Shown piece after piece: positions 1 to 11,360 of a stretch of DNA of 64,000 nucleotides. The stretch is from Tubiluchus corallicola (taxonomy: Eukaryota; Priapulida; Priapulimorpha; Priapulimorphida; Tubiluchidae), in NCBI GenBank assembly GCA_030141605.1, contig JAQGDQ010000348.1, positions 1 to 64,000 on the forward strand. Direction: 5' to 3'. The notes under the pieces are model-generated. The model was not told the origin of the DNA and did no database searches. It saw only the letters and a list, made by a program, of their open reading frames with translations. The position numbers and the translations under genes were made by a program. Position 1 is the stretch's first letter. Every line of letters begins with the position of its first letter.

Positions 1-260
1 ACACCAATCAGCAATATCACACCACCCACAACACAACACAACACACACCCACCACACTACATCAACACCGCCAACACCCTACCACTTTATCCGCACCATA
101 TCACCCATACCACACCATCAAGACCTCACCACACCACCCAGACTACACCACTCCACCAACACCACACACATCCTACCACCCCACCACATTATCCACTACA
201 CAACGACCACAGCACGCTCACCACACCAACCACATCAAATCCACAACATCACATGGTGAT
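1..260. repeat. C/A-rich low-complexity sequence
   Basis: The sequence is almost entirely made of CACCA/CACAA-type words on the plus strand with very little G. No clean period is visible, so it looks like a degenerated simple repeat that enters from the left edge of the window. Confidence 0.7.
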
Positions 261-477
261 CTTATTGTTGAAGACGATGATGATCTGACGCCAACGATGA
301 CGATACCTACAGCACCAACACCAACAGTACAGCATCACAGAGAAGCCATTCAAAACATTTTGCACAAAGTAGAATACAACGAATGCTCTTAAACCTATCT
401 ATCAATGATCAATAATGCGTGGACATTCAACATAGTTTTGTTTGCTGCTTCTCAGTTGGTAATAGACTAACACAACT

Positions 478-640
478 CATTTATATGTACAATCTATAAC
501 ACTGTAGAACGACGGGTGGAGACAATGCCTGGAACAGCCCCATAATTTCTCAAGCTCAAAGACAATTGATGTTCGAAATAGCATGCAGCTGAGGGAGGTA
601 GAAAAAGATCTTCGAAATACACCCCTCCCGTTTCGTCCAG
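478..640 (+). repeat. Dispersed repeat, ~150 bp, copy 1
   Basis: The block from CTAACACAACTCATTTATATG to the TTCGAAATACAC region recurs at 2288-2434 in the same orientation with about 90% identity by eye. The copies differ by small indels. It has no coding potential and is probably a piece of a larger mobile element. Confidence 0.75.
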
Positions 641-734
641 TATACATCTCTCCTAGGGAAACCAGAAGCAGTTTGTAGGCCGTTTCGTCCTCTTTCTGCG
701 AGTGTGTCTATTTTTTCTTAACTAGCCCAAACAG

Positions 735-965
735 TTGCACAAATTGAGTTTTTCTAGAGGGCGGTTCTGCAAAATTTCGTGGTTAGAACGCCGTGATATC
801 TAAATATGACTATTACGCCCACTGTTGAATGGGCTACGCAACCATTACTGGCACCGCCCTCGGCACGTTCCGGTTCCCTAGAATTAAGAGGTATAAATTT
901 TGCAAAAAATGGTCAAAAAAGGGCGTTTTTTGGAGGTTTTTTGCCCCGTACTATAACCAGTACAA
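735..965 (+). repeat. Dispersed repeat family S, copy 1
   Basis: This block shares an ordered series of words with 22985-23245: a GAACGGGC-like core, CACCGCCCTCGGC, TTTTGCAAAAAA and TTTGGAGGTTTTTTGCC. Both copies are on the plus strand and diverged by roughly a quarter. Short open frames here look accidental. It could be an LTR or untranslated part of a retroelement, but no ends are visible. Confidence 0.6.
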
Positions 966-2287
966 ATACTATATTTCAAGGTCTCCTCAGTTTAATTTGT
1001 TACTAATAATTAGTTACTTAGTTATATATATATATATATATATATATGTCTATTTTTTCGCACAGTTTTTTCTCACTGTGTCGATAGCTTTTGCGATAAC
1101 TCACTTTTACAATAACGGCTATGCAATATGCATGGCACATTACGCTTACAAGATAAAAAGACCAAACAAATGTGAAAAGCCAGCAAAGCTTTCATATCGG
1201 ATAACAACAACCAATTGTTTAATGGGTGGTAAACATTAAAGCATAACACATGTCTAAACATTACCCGGCATGTCACGTATATGGTGCGTAATTGAAACCA
1301 TAAACAATAGGTTGGCCATTAATAAATCTATCAATATAATGCGGTTGAATGAAATAGCTTACATTAGTCATTAAACGTTTAGGCGCCTCAGAGACTATGT
1401 ATAAACTTTATTTATTTTGAGTGTATTTACAACAAAGTAACTATTAACTGATCACAGTATTTCCACTATGTGCAGTGAAGAAATATACAATTAGTTAGTT
1501 CAAGTATGTAATAACTCAAAATAGTTAATTAAAAATACGACTAGTTCATTAGTTGATACTTAATTGAAATTTACAAAAGCCAATCAACAGATACGGTATT
1601 AAAAACGATTCTCGATGTACATAAGCGTGTAATGTGTAATGTACAATGTTGCTACTACAATTACTGTAGCACTACAGTTATTACAGCAGTACATATAGTT
1701 GATTCTTGCATAAGTTGTTTATTAATGAGTACTTGAAAAGACAGTCCACATAATAACTTATACGTACAATCGTTAACAAAACGTTTAGTGGAGAGTCTAT
1801 CACCCGAGTACGCTATTTTGCTGTGTTCCTACCACAAAATGAACGTTAACGTCTACTACGCACTAACTTATGGCAGGGTATACTTGAGCTTCAGACGTTT
1901 GGTCCCCAGACAATTGGGCCATGGATACTTGGGCACCAGTATTTGGGCCCAGATAATTTAGGTCAACATCATCCGGGCCCCGGATATTTGGGCCGAAATT
2001 ACATATATATATATATATATATATATAAGGAAATGCAATGATATTCAAAATGGTACGTTGTTTAGCATCTACTGAAAAGCTGATGCAGACGACGTTGATA
2101 TCACGTTGAATACAATCTACTTAAAAAAAACAAGTTATCATGAAATTGTGTGTAATCGCTTGATTTGTGATTCTCAAAATTTTCATCTTTTCCGACACGC
2201 CAGTGAGTGTCTTTTTGCGTGTACATAAACACTGTATCTAGTTCTGTATTCTTAATCAATTGTTGTCATAAACTGGTTTCGCAATGC
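966..2287. other. Intergenic, no gene seen
   Basis: AT-rich sequence with a (TA)n tract at about 1023-1048 and no convincing coding frame, RNA gene or splice-supported exon. A degenerate short tandem repeat lies near its right end and is listed separately. Confidence 0.5.
1893..2027 (+). repeat. Degenerate ~22-bp tandem repeat ending in (AT)n
   Basis: Variants of GATAnTTGGGCCCCAG recur five or six times at roughly 22-bp spacing, followed by an (AT)n tract at 2003-2027. The GGGCCC cores are themselves palindromic. Confidence 0.55.
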
Positions 2288-2434
2288 TAACACAACTTAT
2301 TTATATGTACAATCTATAGAACGACGGGTGGAGACAATGCCTGGAACAGCCCCATAATTTCTCAAACTCAAAGACAATTGATGTTCCAAATAGCGTGCAA
2401 CACAGGGAGGTAGAAAAAGAACTTCGAAATACAC
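2288..2434 (+). repeat. Dispersed repeat, ~150 bp, copy 2
   Basis: Direct repeat of 478-640. The shared core includes GAACGACGGGTGGAGACAAT and AACAGCCCCATAATTTCTCA. Confidence 0.75.
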
Positions 2435-3409
2435 TTAATCAATTGTTGTCATAAACTGATTTCACAAAGCTGTCACTAAGTTATTACATTTATTTAACTA
2501 TTAATAACGTCGTCGTTATATCAACACAATCATTCTCAGGAACAAAAATGTAAATGGGTCGATAAAATTAAACGTACATTACATTGTATTGGTACTTCCA
2601 AAAATATTATTGCCTTAAACATCAAAACCATGCTGTACAGCAAAGATTAATAAACACAAACATCTGAGCAATATATAACTGGCATGTGCCTTAAAGAGCA
2701 CAAAAATTTCAACATGACAACGAAGTCACAACATACATAGATTAGCGTTACATAGACTATATATAGATTTCTAAAGATGTCTGACACATGAGTGTTGAGT
2801 ACAGCCAAATCATGGGCTTAATGAACATAGGTGACGCTGCTACTCGTAGTGTTTCATAGTTCTGCTGTTGACACATTATAGGAATTTGATGAAGCCATCT
2901 CACGCATTTATTCCAATAATGGATCTGTGCTCATTAACATTTAGGCAGATGAACTTTCGTATCACAGTTACAACAGTTATAGTATCAGATGACGCCTCAT
3001 GGGCAAGTGAAGATAGTAAAGGCTAGTTTCAAACTAGCAAAATTTCTACAGTAATAAACTACTAGCAGCTCTAATTGTTTGTTTTTTTTTGTCTATTGAG
3101 AGAATAACGATGCAATCTGCTTACAAACAAACAGCAGAAATTACATAACAAACAAGTGAACGAAAAGGGAGATGAAATTTGTGAGGGAGTGGTGGAAACC
3201 GTCGGGTAGTGGAACAGTCAGCATGAGGGGTGGGGGTGATTAAATTGAGTGAAGAGAGAGCGTAAAGCAGATGAAGACGATTATATTTCTATCGGTTCAA
3301 TCGCAGATATTATTGTATTAACCTAAATGACAATATAATTTGAAATAAACTTATTCTAGTAATCATAAAGTTCGATGGGCAAGGAATTAATGCATTTTAC
3401 TTGATGAAA
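2435..3409. other. Intergenic, nothing recognised
   Basis: AT-rich non-coding sequence. I see no exon, RNA gene or repeat copy that I can support. Confidence 0.5.
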
Positions 3410-3904
3410 AAGATACAGTCACTGTGACTGCAAGATGCTGTTAAGATACATTCACTGTGACTGCAAGATGCTGCTAAGGTACATTCACTGTGACTGCAAG
3501 ATGCTGCTAAGGTACATTCACTGTGACTGCAAGATGCTGTTAAGATACATTCACTGTGACTGCAAGGTGCTGCTAAGATACATTCACTGCATTGCAAGGT
3601 GCTGCTGAGGTAAATTCACTGTGACTGCAAGGTGCTGCTAAGATACATTCACTGTGACTGCAAGGTGCTGCTAAGATACATTCACTGCATTGCAAGGTGC
3701 TGCTAAGGTACATTCACTGTGACTGCAAGGTGCTGCTAAGATACATTCACTGTGACTGCAAGGTGCTGCTAAGATACATTCACTGCATTGCAAGGTGCTG
3801 CTAAGGTACATTCACTGTGATTGCAAGATGCTGCTAAGATACATTCACTGTGACTACAAGATGCTGCTAAGGTACATTCACTGTGACTGCAACATGCTGC
3901 TAAC
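3410..3904. repeat. 33-bp minisatellite, ~15 copies
   Basis: The unit reads AAGATACATTCACTGTGACT then GCAAGATGCTGCT, 33 bp in all. A 32-bp variant has CACTGCATTGC in place of CACTGTGACTGC. Variants are interspersed in a pattern suggesting amplification of mixed blocks. The right edge of the array forms the last codons and stop of the GPCR gene on the minus strand. Confidence 0.95.
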
Positions 3905-4969
3905 TCGATTTGTACGAATCCAAATTTTACAGAGAAAGATCTTCAAGAATGCGTTTCTAAATTGTGAATCCTTAAACGAATAAATTATAAAATTAAAGAG
4001 GGAATTCCAGAACAGGATTGCTCCACACTTGGAAAAAATACTACTGTTGTACGCGATACCACAGTGTTCAGGACAAAAGTTATACACCTGGATAACTGTG
4101 AAGATGGGTAAGTACAGGACGAAATACAACCCGATGATTGACCCAAAGGCCTTAGCAAGCTTAAGCTGACGCTTGAATTGACCTTGTCCAAATGGCGCCC
4201 GAGCAAGCTCCACTCTTGCTATAGCTCGGAGATGGCTGCGTGCTATGATGATTATTTTGACGTAACAAAATAACATGCCACATCCGGAAACCATATTCAC
4301 AAGAGAAGTAAGTGAGGATATAATATAGGCCCATGACAGCATAGTTATGGTGCAACGTCCATCAAAATCAATCAGCCCATATGCTAAAGTGATTGCAAGA
4401 TCAATAATGAATGGCATAAACCAAATTAGTCCAAAAACAATAACTGTTTGCAAACGTGTAAGATTAGGAGGAGTGAGGGGACGCAAGAGATGAATCAGTC
4501 GATCAATACTGATTGCTAGGAGAGTCAATACATTAACTTTACCAGCAAAGGACAAACAAAAGACAATGGCATTGCACATGAAATTACTAAATCTTGAGAA
4601 TCTTTGAATGAATAAGAATATAGAACAGATAGCCATCAACCCGTCAGCAACAGCCAAATTACAAAAGAGAAAATAGGAGAGTTCATGGAGTATTGGAGAC
4701 GAAACAACTGTGACAATAGTTACAATACTCTCTATTAAAATGAACAATGTAATAATAAACTGAAATGCTGTAGCAACTAACAGTCCACTTGAGTTTACCC
4801 CAGTTTCTACACGTGCTGTAGAATTTTCAATTGTAGAGAAGTTATCAGTAGAATCCAGGCTATCCAACAGTCCACTTGAGTTTTCCCCAGTTTTCAAACG
4901 TGCTGTAGAATTTTCAATTGTGGAGAAGTTATCAGTAGAAGCGAGGCTATCAAAAGCATCAGATATCAT
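3878..4969 (-). CDS. Class A (rhodopsin-like) GPCR, orphan, single exon
   Basis: Predicted 363-residue seven-transmembrane receptor at the plasma membrane, presumably G-protein coupled; the ligand is unknown. The frame is open further upstream to a TGA, but the first ATG is at 4969 (context ACCAGAATGA). The first ~64 residues are extracellular, rich in Asn-Ser/Thr sequons and duplicated. TM1 follows at about 65-91. TM2 carries NLAVADGL. A Cys precedes TM3, which ends in ISIDRL, so DRY has become DRL. TM6 has YLPI where CWxP is usual. TM7 has NSLFNFIIY, a variant of NPxxY with Phe for Pro, followed by a helix-8-like SFKDSQFRNAFLKIF. The TM7 and helix-8 pattern resembles adenosine/melanocortin-type receptors, but I cannot assign a subfamily. 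The last residues, SSMLQSQ, and the stop lie in the adjacent minisatellite. A 5' untranslated exon is possible. Confidence 0.85.
   Translation of the reverse strand: MISDAFDSLASTDNFSTIENSTARLKTGENSSGLLDSLDSTDNFSTIENSTARVETGVNSSGLLVATAFQFIITLFILIESIVTIVTVVSSPILHELSYFLFCNLAVADGLMAICSIFLFIQRFSRFSNFMCNAIVFCLSFAGKVNVLTLLAISIDRLIHLLRPLTPPNLTRLQTVIVFGLIWFMPFIIDLAITLAYGLIDFDGRCTITMLSWAYIISSLTSLVNMVSGCGMLFCYVKIIIIARSHLRAIARVELARAPFGQGQFKRQLKLAKAFGSIIGLYFVLYLPIFTVIQVYNFCPEHCGIAYNSSIFSKCGAILFWNSLFNFIIYSFKDSQFRNAFLKIFLCKIWIRTNRVSSMLQSQ
4778..4951 (-). repeat. 87-bp direct duplication inside the GPCR N-terminus
   Basis: Two adjacent 87-bp units (4778-4864 and 4865-4951) encode near-identical 29-residue segments containing TDNFSTIENSTAR. 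The unit length is a multiple of three, so the frame is kept and potential N-glycosylation sites are doubled in the extracellular tail. Confidence 0.9.
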
Positions 4970-5667
4970 TCTGGTTGGAATGAAAGTGTGCAGCACATCT
5001 CAAAAATCTTACTCGTATTTCTACAAGCACGCACTGGTCACGATTTAGTTCTACCTTTTTTCGTACGTTGATAGAAGCAAACTCTCGTTCCTGTGCAAGT
5101 TGTCTGCGTCTTCTTTAGCAAAATACCTAAAACAGAGGAAAACGTCATTTTAATAACAGAATTAACGTCAGTGCTACAAATGAGAAAAGTATTCACTCAT
5201 AATAGCAACATGTTCTATACAAAGGTAGTCATAATGTCTGTGTATTTTTAAAGCACCAAATCCCGACTATGGCGATTGTTCAAGCCAGATCAGTCCAATT
5301 TACCAAAAAGAGGAGAAAATGCATTTCTTTAATAATTTTCGTCTGATTTTGATCATTCGTGTCAGCAGCTGATCTTGAGTAATGGTATGAATATCAACAA
5401 AAATCAAAAAATCAAAGAATGTTGTGACGAGCAGTTTTTGAAGCCATACTTTCAATAACTTTAAAAGTTGAAACCATGGATTGATTTATTCATTTATTGA
5501 ACCATTAAGCAAAGCAAAATACAAGAGGCAACGAAAAACTAGACTTAAAAACATTGCACAACTTTCTACATTCGCGCTTTACTTACAAATATATAAGAAC
5601 AAAGACTTTTGCTAAAATTTACGATAAAACCAGGATAAATTTTGCCTGAGTTATACATATATACAGT
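4970..5667. other. 5' flank of the GPCR gene
   Basis: Non-coding upstream sequence. On the minus strand CTGTTTTAG followed by GTATTTTGC near 5130 could be a splice acceptor for a 5' untranslated exon, but this is weak. No other feature is seen. Confidence 0.35.
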
Positions 5668-5714
5668 TACACACACGCACACGCACACGCACACGCACAC
5701 GCACACGCACACGC

Positions 5715-5750
<36 letters not shown>
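5668..5750. repeat. (CACACG)n/(AC)n microsatellite
   Basis: A run of ACACGC hexamers passes into a pure (AC)n tract. The open frame across it encodes only alternating Cys/Val and is not a gene. Confidence 0.95.
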
Positions 5751-6269
5751 TACACTCAATGTGAGAGTCTACTACTTCATGATGCCCAAAGTCAAAAAAA
5801 TTCATGTTTGAGTAGCTTTATTACGTTTTATCTGTAAGAAAAATCATAAAAAATATAACAAACTAATTTGAGGTATAACTAAAAAAGAAACAAAGAAATT
5901 AATAATAAAGTGAGACTGAATAATCAAAATAAACTTACATCATGGCTCTACTACGCTTGACAAATAAATGGTTTAACTGAGACAAACAACGACAACAACT
6001 CTCTTAGCCAAGAACAGACTGCCAACAGACCAGGTGAACTAGCTCTGTCTGCCAGGGCATGACAGAAAGAAGCCAAGTCAAGACATACATACGAATGCAG
6101 TTAAAGGACAGTGTAGGGGGGGTTTACAGAATGAGACAACACTGAAGTAATAAAATAACCTAAAATCCTTCACACTCAACATTCTGATGAAATGCTTTAA
6201 TGAACTGATGGTTTTGAAGGGGATTTCTATTAAAAGCCTGTACCTCAATATTCAACATGTTAAGCAAAC
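5751..6269. other. Intergenic, 3' of BEL/Pao gag remnant
   Basis: No coding frame is recognisable. It may hold decayed downstream parts of the retroelement that starts at 6606 on the minus strand, but I could not align any family motif. Confidence 0.35.
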
Positions 6270-6606
6270 TCAACAGCTCACACCCAACACGTGGACCAGC
6301 CCAACTAACCCGGTGAGGCAGCTGGAGACTTCTGTTTCACAGCTGTAATATGTTGCTTTGCAGTTTTCCTGTACCTCTTGGAAGTAAGCATGGCTGGCTT
6401 CCAAGTCTTCTTCACTCTCCAATATCTGACAAGAATCGTGTGCTTCAGTGACCTCCTTGAAGGTGCGCTTCAGTTTTCTAACTCTTTCATCTAATTTTTC
6501 CATGTCTTCAGCTAGCAACTGCTTAACCCGATTGACATGCTTAGTGACAGCCCTCTTGGCATTTGACCTGGCATTCTTGAACTTAGCTGAAACCTTCTTT
6601 CACTGT
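6270..6606 (-). pseudogene. BEL/Pao-type retroelement Gag N-terminal remnant
   Basis: About 112 open codons on the minus strand read as a Lys/Glu-rich coiled-coil segment: AVTKHVNRVKQLL, then DERVRKLKRTFKEV, then EDLEASHAYFQEVQE. This order matches the N-terminal region of BEL/Pao Gag-Pol polyproteins (DUF1759-like). Upstream is a stop and the downstream end is also a stop, so only a fragment survives. No LTR, primer-binding site or Pol was found next to it. Confidence 0.6.
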
Positions 6607-7799
6607 AAACCTGGCTGTTTTCTTGAAAGATTTTTATTTTCCACATTTCAGAAAAAATGTGAAACTGCAATACAAAACAAGGAAAAGGAAAATCAAACAA
6701 AAATAAAGTAACAGTAAACGTACAAATAAATCTGTAATAAGCACAATCACATTAATAACAGACGTAAGATGAAAGTGATTTTAAATTAAATCATTACGCC
6801 ACAAGAAGACAAAGACAAAAATTTGCTAATAAACAAACTTTTTAATCCTGACAAAAAGCAAGCAACTGCACACGCATGCACACTTATACACAGCACAAGC
6901 ACGCAATAGCACGCACTTTAAACACATACTAAAAAATCAAATATTCACCACGACTGTGACCATCAGAAACTATGAAACCAACGAATAAAGTATTACAAAG
7001 TTCTACGTGAAAATAAGTAAACAAATGCACTTACAATCCCTTGAGGTTCTGCATCGCAAACTTCAGACCAATTTTTCGAAATCAACAGACACAAATGATT
7101 TACAACTGCAGCATATTGAAGCACAAGCGCGAGACACAACTACGGGCATCTATACAAAACAGAATTTTGCCCTGACCAACGGCTAACAGGCATCTATACA
7201 ACTAAAACAGAATTTTGCACTACCCAACGGCTATCGAACTTCGCATATTAGAGCAGCAAGGTATGTTAAACAAACGAGCCTACAGGTAATGCAATATAAA
7301 CATGCTCCCCAATCTTCACACCTGGCTTCACTAAACAGAAGACCGGGAGATAATACTGAGGATAAGACGTTCCAATATGTAAACTGAGAAATGGACTCAA
7401 TAGAAACCACAACGTCTTTCAAAAATTTTGGAAGTAAGATATGTCCAAGCAGTCCATCGTTAAATATTTGTTGCAAATGTGAACTGATGGATCGAATACA
7501 TTTTTTACATCTAATAGATCGAATTGGATAGATGGATAGATCTATTGATTATTGACCCATAAATTATTGGCATATGGCCAACAGCGTCGACTAAAACAAT
7601 AAAAAACATTTCATGCATAACAATAGATTACATGCATGTTCGGATAGATTTTGCAACTGCACGCTGTATTATAGTATTTTGTGGGTACATCAGACACAAC
7701 AGTTTTTCAATTACAGTTAAAGTATTAAAAGTAATTTCATATTGACAAACTCGGGATGCACACACTGTATCTCGACGCTAGGCGGGAGGAGCTGCACAA
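6607..7799. other. Intergenic with a short tandem duplication
   Basis: Mostly featureless AT-rich sequence. A ~50-bp direct duplication at about 7140-7235 repeats GCATCTATACAA, CAGAATTTTGC and CCAACGGCTA. No supported gene. Confidence 0.45.
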
Positions 7800-8180
7800 G
7801 CAGCCAACGGCTAGAGGGCGGAGGAGGTCAAGTGACCCAACGGCCATGTGTAGAGGAGTAAACCTTCCAAATCAGGAGTGCAGCTCCGAAGGCGGACCAG
7901 TGCAGCATGCTCACTGACTCCGGCAGCTCCTGCAGCCAACCTGGTGCCAAACGTATTGCTCTGCTTTCCTTTGGACTACACCAGGGAGGAAGAGAGGGGG
8001 TTCCTGCGGTGTGGGCAACTCAGGATCTCCATTCACCTTGCCCAGGCGTACGCCCTGGAGACGTTCAAGGATCGGATTGCTCAGCCACAGTCGATGCTGC
8101 AGCTCCATCAATGTGATCAATAACTGACTCTCTTGGCGCACACCCAACTGTCTTCCGAGACAGAAGGATGCCAGCAATAA
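7800..8180. other. GC-rich segment, unidentified
   Basis: This block is much richer in G and C than its surroundings and is open for 80-90 codons in three frames, including one on the minus strand. No frame shows a family motif. It shares the AACGGC(T/C) word with the short duplication at 7.2 kb and may be part of a retroelement. Confidence 0.35.
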
Positions 8181-8608
8181 CGTGCAATTTGTAGTCGTAC
8201 ATATCTACCACTTTCAATAGCCAACATGAGCATTAGTAGTAGTATAGCTTATTGACTATAAATACAATGATGAATACAAAAACTGGGGTAGCAGAAAACA
8301 ATAAAATTTACAGTCCAAAATTATTCTTTTCAAGATCTAAATTTTGTCAAGGCCTTTCTATCTTTAATATTCCTAACATGTTCTAAATCAGTTTCCAGTT
8401 CAAAATTCGGTTTAAATGATCTATAAACAGATAATTTGCTCACAGAGTCTCTCCATGATATAACATACATGTAATTCACGCGCAGTTCATTCCTGGAATA
8501 TATACAGTATGCGGTGCTACGTTGTGTTATAACCTCATGTTAATTTGGTGTTAAATACTTCACAGTGTAACATACCACGCAATTTTTTTTGCACATCGAA
8601 TGCCTCTT
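8181..8608. other. Intergenic, nothing recognised
   Basis: AT-rich non-coding sequence without repeats or exons that I can support. Confidence 0.45.
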
Positions 8609-8856
8609 TTACGAGAGCGTATTAGGGTCATGATATCGGATTAATTATAAAAAATCTGGTTATAAGCAATTTGATGCTATCCGATTGTTAAAAAATCTAG
8701 TTATAACCACATTTTTATGTTTTCCGTCCGATTATAAAAAATGTGGTTATAACAAATTTTTTGCCATCTGATTGTTCAAAGATCTGGTTAATAACGAAAT
8801 TGTAAAAAAGATTTTTCTTATAATCGGATGTGATGGCCCTAATGCGCTTTCGTACT
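8609..8856. mobile_element. MITE-like element with ~45-bp terminal inverted repeats
   Basis: The left end (ACGAGAGCGTATTAGGGTCA, then a GATTAAT/TATAA stretch) is the imperfect reverse complement of the right end, which closes with GGCCCTAATGCGCTTTCGT. The 245-bp interior is built of related GATTATAAAAAATnTGGTTATAA modules. CTCTTT flanks both ends and may be a target-site duplication. There is no coding capacity, so any transposition would have been in trans. Confidence 0.7.
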
Positions 8857-10509
8857 CTTTACACATTCAGTCATTGCAATTAGATAACATCCCTACTTGC
8901 ACCCTCGCTCTCTCTCTCGTACTCTTTACACATTCAGTCATTGCAATTAGATAACATCCCTACTTGCACCCTCGCTCTCTCTCTCGTACCCTTTACACAT
9001 TCAGTCATTACAATTAGATAACATCCCTACATGCACCCTCGCTCTCTCTCGTACTCTTTACACATTCAGTCATTACAATTAGATAACATCCCTACTTGCA
9101 CCCTCGCTCTCTCTCTCGTACCCTTTACACATTCAGTCATTACAATTAGATAACATCCCTACATGCACACTCGCTCTCTCTCTCTCTCGTACTCTTTACA
9201 CATTCAGTCATTACAATTAGATAACATCCCTACTTCCACCCTCGCTCTCTCTCGTACTGTTTACACATTCAGTCATTACAATTAGATAACATCCCTACTT
9301 GCACCCTCGCTCTCTCTCGTACTGTTTACACATTCAGTCATTGCAATTAGATAACATCCCTACTTCCACCCTCGCTCTCTCTCGTACTGTTTACACATTC
9401 AGTCATTACAATTAGATAACATCCCTACTTGCACCCTCGCTCTCTCTCGTACTGTTTACACATTCAGTCATTACAATTAGATAACATCCCTACATGCACA
9501 CTCGCTCTCTCTCGTACTCTTTACACATTCAGTCATTACAATTAGATAACATCCCTACTTCCACCCTCGCTCTCTCTCGTACTCTTTACACATTCAGTCA
9601 TTGCAATTAGATAACATCCCTACTTGCACCCTCGCTCTCTCTCGTACTGTTTACACATTCAGTCATTGCAATTAGATAACATCCCTACATGCACACTCGC
9701 TCTCTCTCGTACTCTTTACACATTCAGTCATTACAATTAGATAACATCCCTACTTCCACCCTCGCTCTCTCTCGTACTCTTTACACATTCAGTCATTGCA
9801 ATTAGATAACATCCCTACTTGCACCCTCGCTCTCTCTCGTACTGTTTACACATTCAGTCATTACAATTAGATAACATCCCTACTTGCACCCTCGCTCTCT
9901 CTCTCGTACTCTTTACACATTCAGTCATTACAATTAGATAACATCCCTACTTGCACCCTCGCTCTCTCTCTCGTACTCTTTACACATTCAGTCATTACAA
10001 TTAGATAACATCCCTACATGCACACTCGCTCTCTCTCTCTCTCGTACTCTTTACACATTCAGTCATTGCAATTAGATAACATCCCTACTTGCACCCTCGC
10101 TCTCTCTCTCGTACTCTTTACACATTCAGTCATTGCAATTAGATAACATCCTACTTCCACCCTCGCTCTCTCTCGTACTCTTTACACATTCAGTCATTAC
10201 AATTAGATAACATCCCTACTTGCACCCTCGCTCTCTCTCTCGTACTCTTTACACATTCAGTCATTACAATTAGATAACATCCCTACATGCACACTCGCTC
10301 TCTCTCTCTCTCGTACTCTTTACACATTCAGTCATTACAATTAGATAACATCCCTACTTCCAGCCTCGCTCTCTCTCTCGTACTCTTTACACATTCAGTC
10401 ATTACAATTAGATAACATCCCTACTTCCACCCTCGCTCTCTCTCGTACTCTTTACACATTCAGTCATTACAATTAGATAACATCCCTACTTCCAGCCTCG
10501 CTCTCTCTT
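8850..10509. repeat. ~66-bp minisatellite, ~25 copies
   Basis: The unit consists of GTACTCTTTACACATTCAGT, CATTACAATTAGATAACATC and CCTACTTGCACCCTCG followed by a (CT)n run of variable length. Unit size therefore ranges from about 63 to 71 bp. Substitutions (G/A in CATTRCAA, C/A in CACnCTCG, TTG/ATG/TTC) recur in linked combinations, showing block amplification. The array begins at the right end of the MITE at 8609-8856. Confidence 0.97.
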
Positions 10510-10999
10510 GCTGTTACTTATTTAGATTTATTAGCTCTCTAATTCCTGTGATGGACACTCGTTGTTGTGGTGGGTGTCGTGCGTGGTCCAACAATTGAAT
10601 GGAATATCAAGGAGCAACACACAGAATGATTGCAACCAGCTCTTTAAGATCCCAGTGGACGAATAAACATGTAAATATGTACTACCTAAGTGGTTGATCT
10701 CAAGAACTAAATGGACAGAGAAGGTCAATACTATGACGTGGAGTTCCGGGGAAGAGGGGGCTGGTCAGCACCAAGTCAATTGCAATTTCATTCTCCGATT
10801 TTACATGTCTCATTCATGTACAGTTAGTTAGTTTATTGACCATAATAATAGTTACATGTACATTACGTATACAAATGATCTTTACGGTGCATATTAAATA
10901 ACACATTACTATACAGCTATGATTAAGCACACAGAAGATGAAAACATATTAAATAAAAACACTTAAATTTTCCCCCTGCTAAATATCAAACGTATTTCA
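10510..10999. other. Intergenic, no gene seen
   Basis: A moderately GC-rich 200-bp block at 10530-10760 contains short open frames without family motifs, followed by AT-rich sequence. Confidence 0.4.
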
Positions 11000-11360
11000 A
11001 ATTTCAAAACACAGTTTAAAGAATTCGTTCAAAGGAAGACAGGATGATTTTTTACATACTACCCCATTTTCAAGTAAGGTAAAAAGAATACATTTTCACA
11101 CAATTAATATTGCAAAAGCGTTTCTGATAATCAAAATAATAGATTAAACTTTTGTTTAACGGCGGGCGTGCTCAGCTATTGACATCACAAACTAACATAA
11201 TTTTCAGCAGCTAAAATATTCCATTGAACTACACTGCTACTGTAAGAGATTCAGTGTATTGTTACTAGGCAAGTTTTAAGATAAAAATTGAAATTTCAAT
11301 TCGCTGCTGTGCTGATGCAGGAGCTGTCGAAGGTGGCAAAACGCATGTAACAGCGAAGAA
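11000..11360 (-). repeat. Dispersed repeat family Q, partial inverted copy
   Basis: Reverse complement similarity to 34757-35400 and 43006-43690 is visible over the GATAAAAATT/CAAGTTTTAAG, CAGTGTATTG and AGCGTTTCTGATAATC words. The copy is truncated and divergent. Confidence 0.6.

Noticed and set aside
3397-3597. Cys/Ser-rich 66-codon repeat frame
   Set aside because: The 33-bp minisatellite downstream of the GPCR; the unit length is divisible by three, so a frame stays open.
3878-4996. GPCR start at 4996
   Set aside because: The codon there is GTG, not ATG; the first ATG in frame is at 4969.
7878-8177. Proline/leucine-rich frames on both strands in a GC-rich block
   Set aside because: Open in several frames because of base composition, with no recognisable motif; kept only as an unidentified segment.
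8850-10509. Possible CRISPR array
   Set aside because: Units are contiguous with no unique spacers, and the sequence context is eukaryotic.
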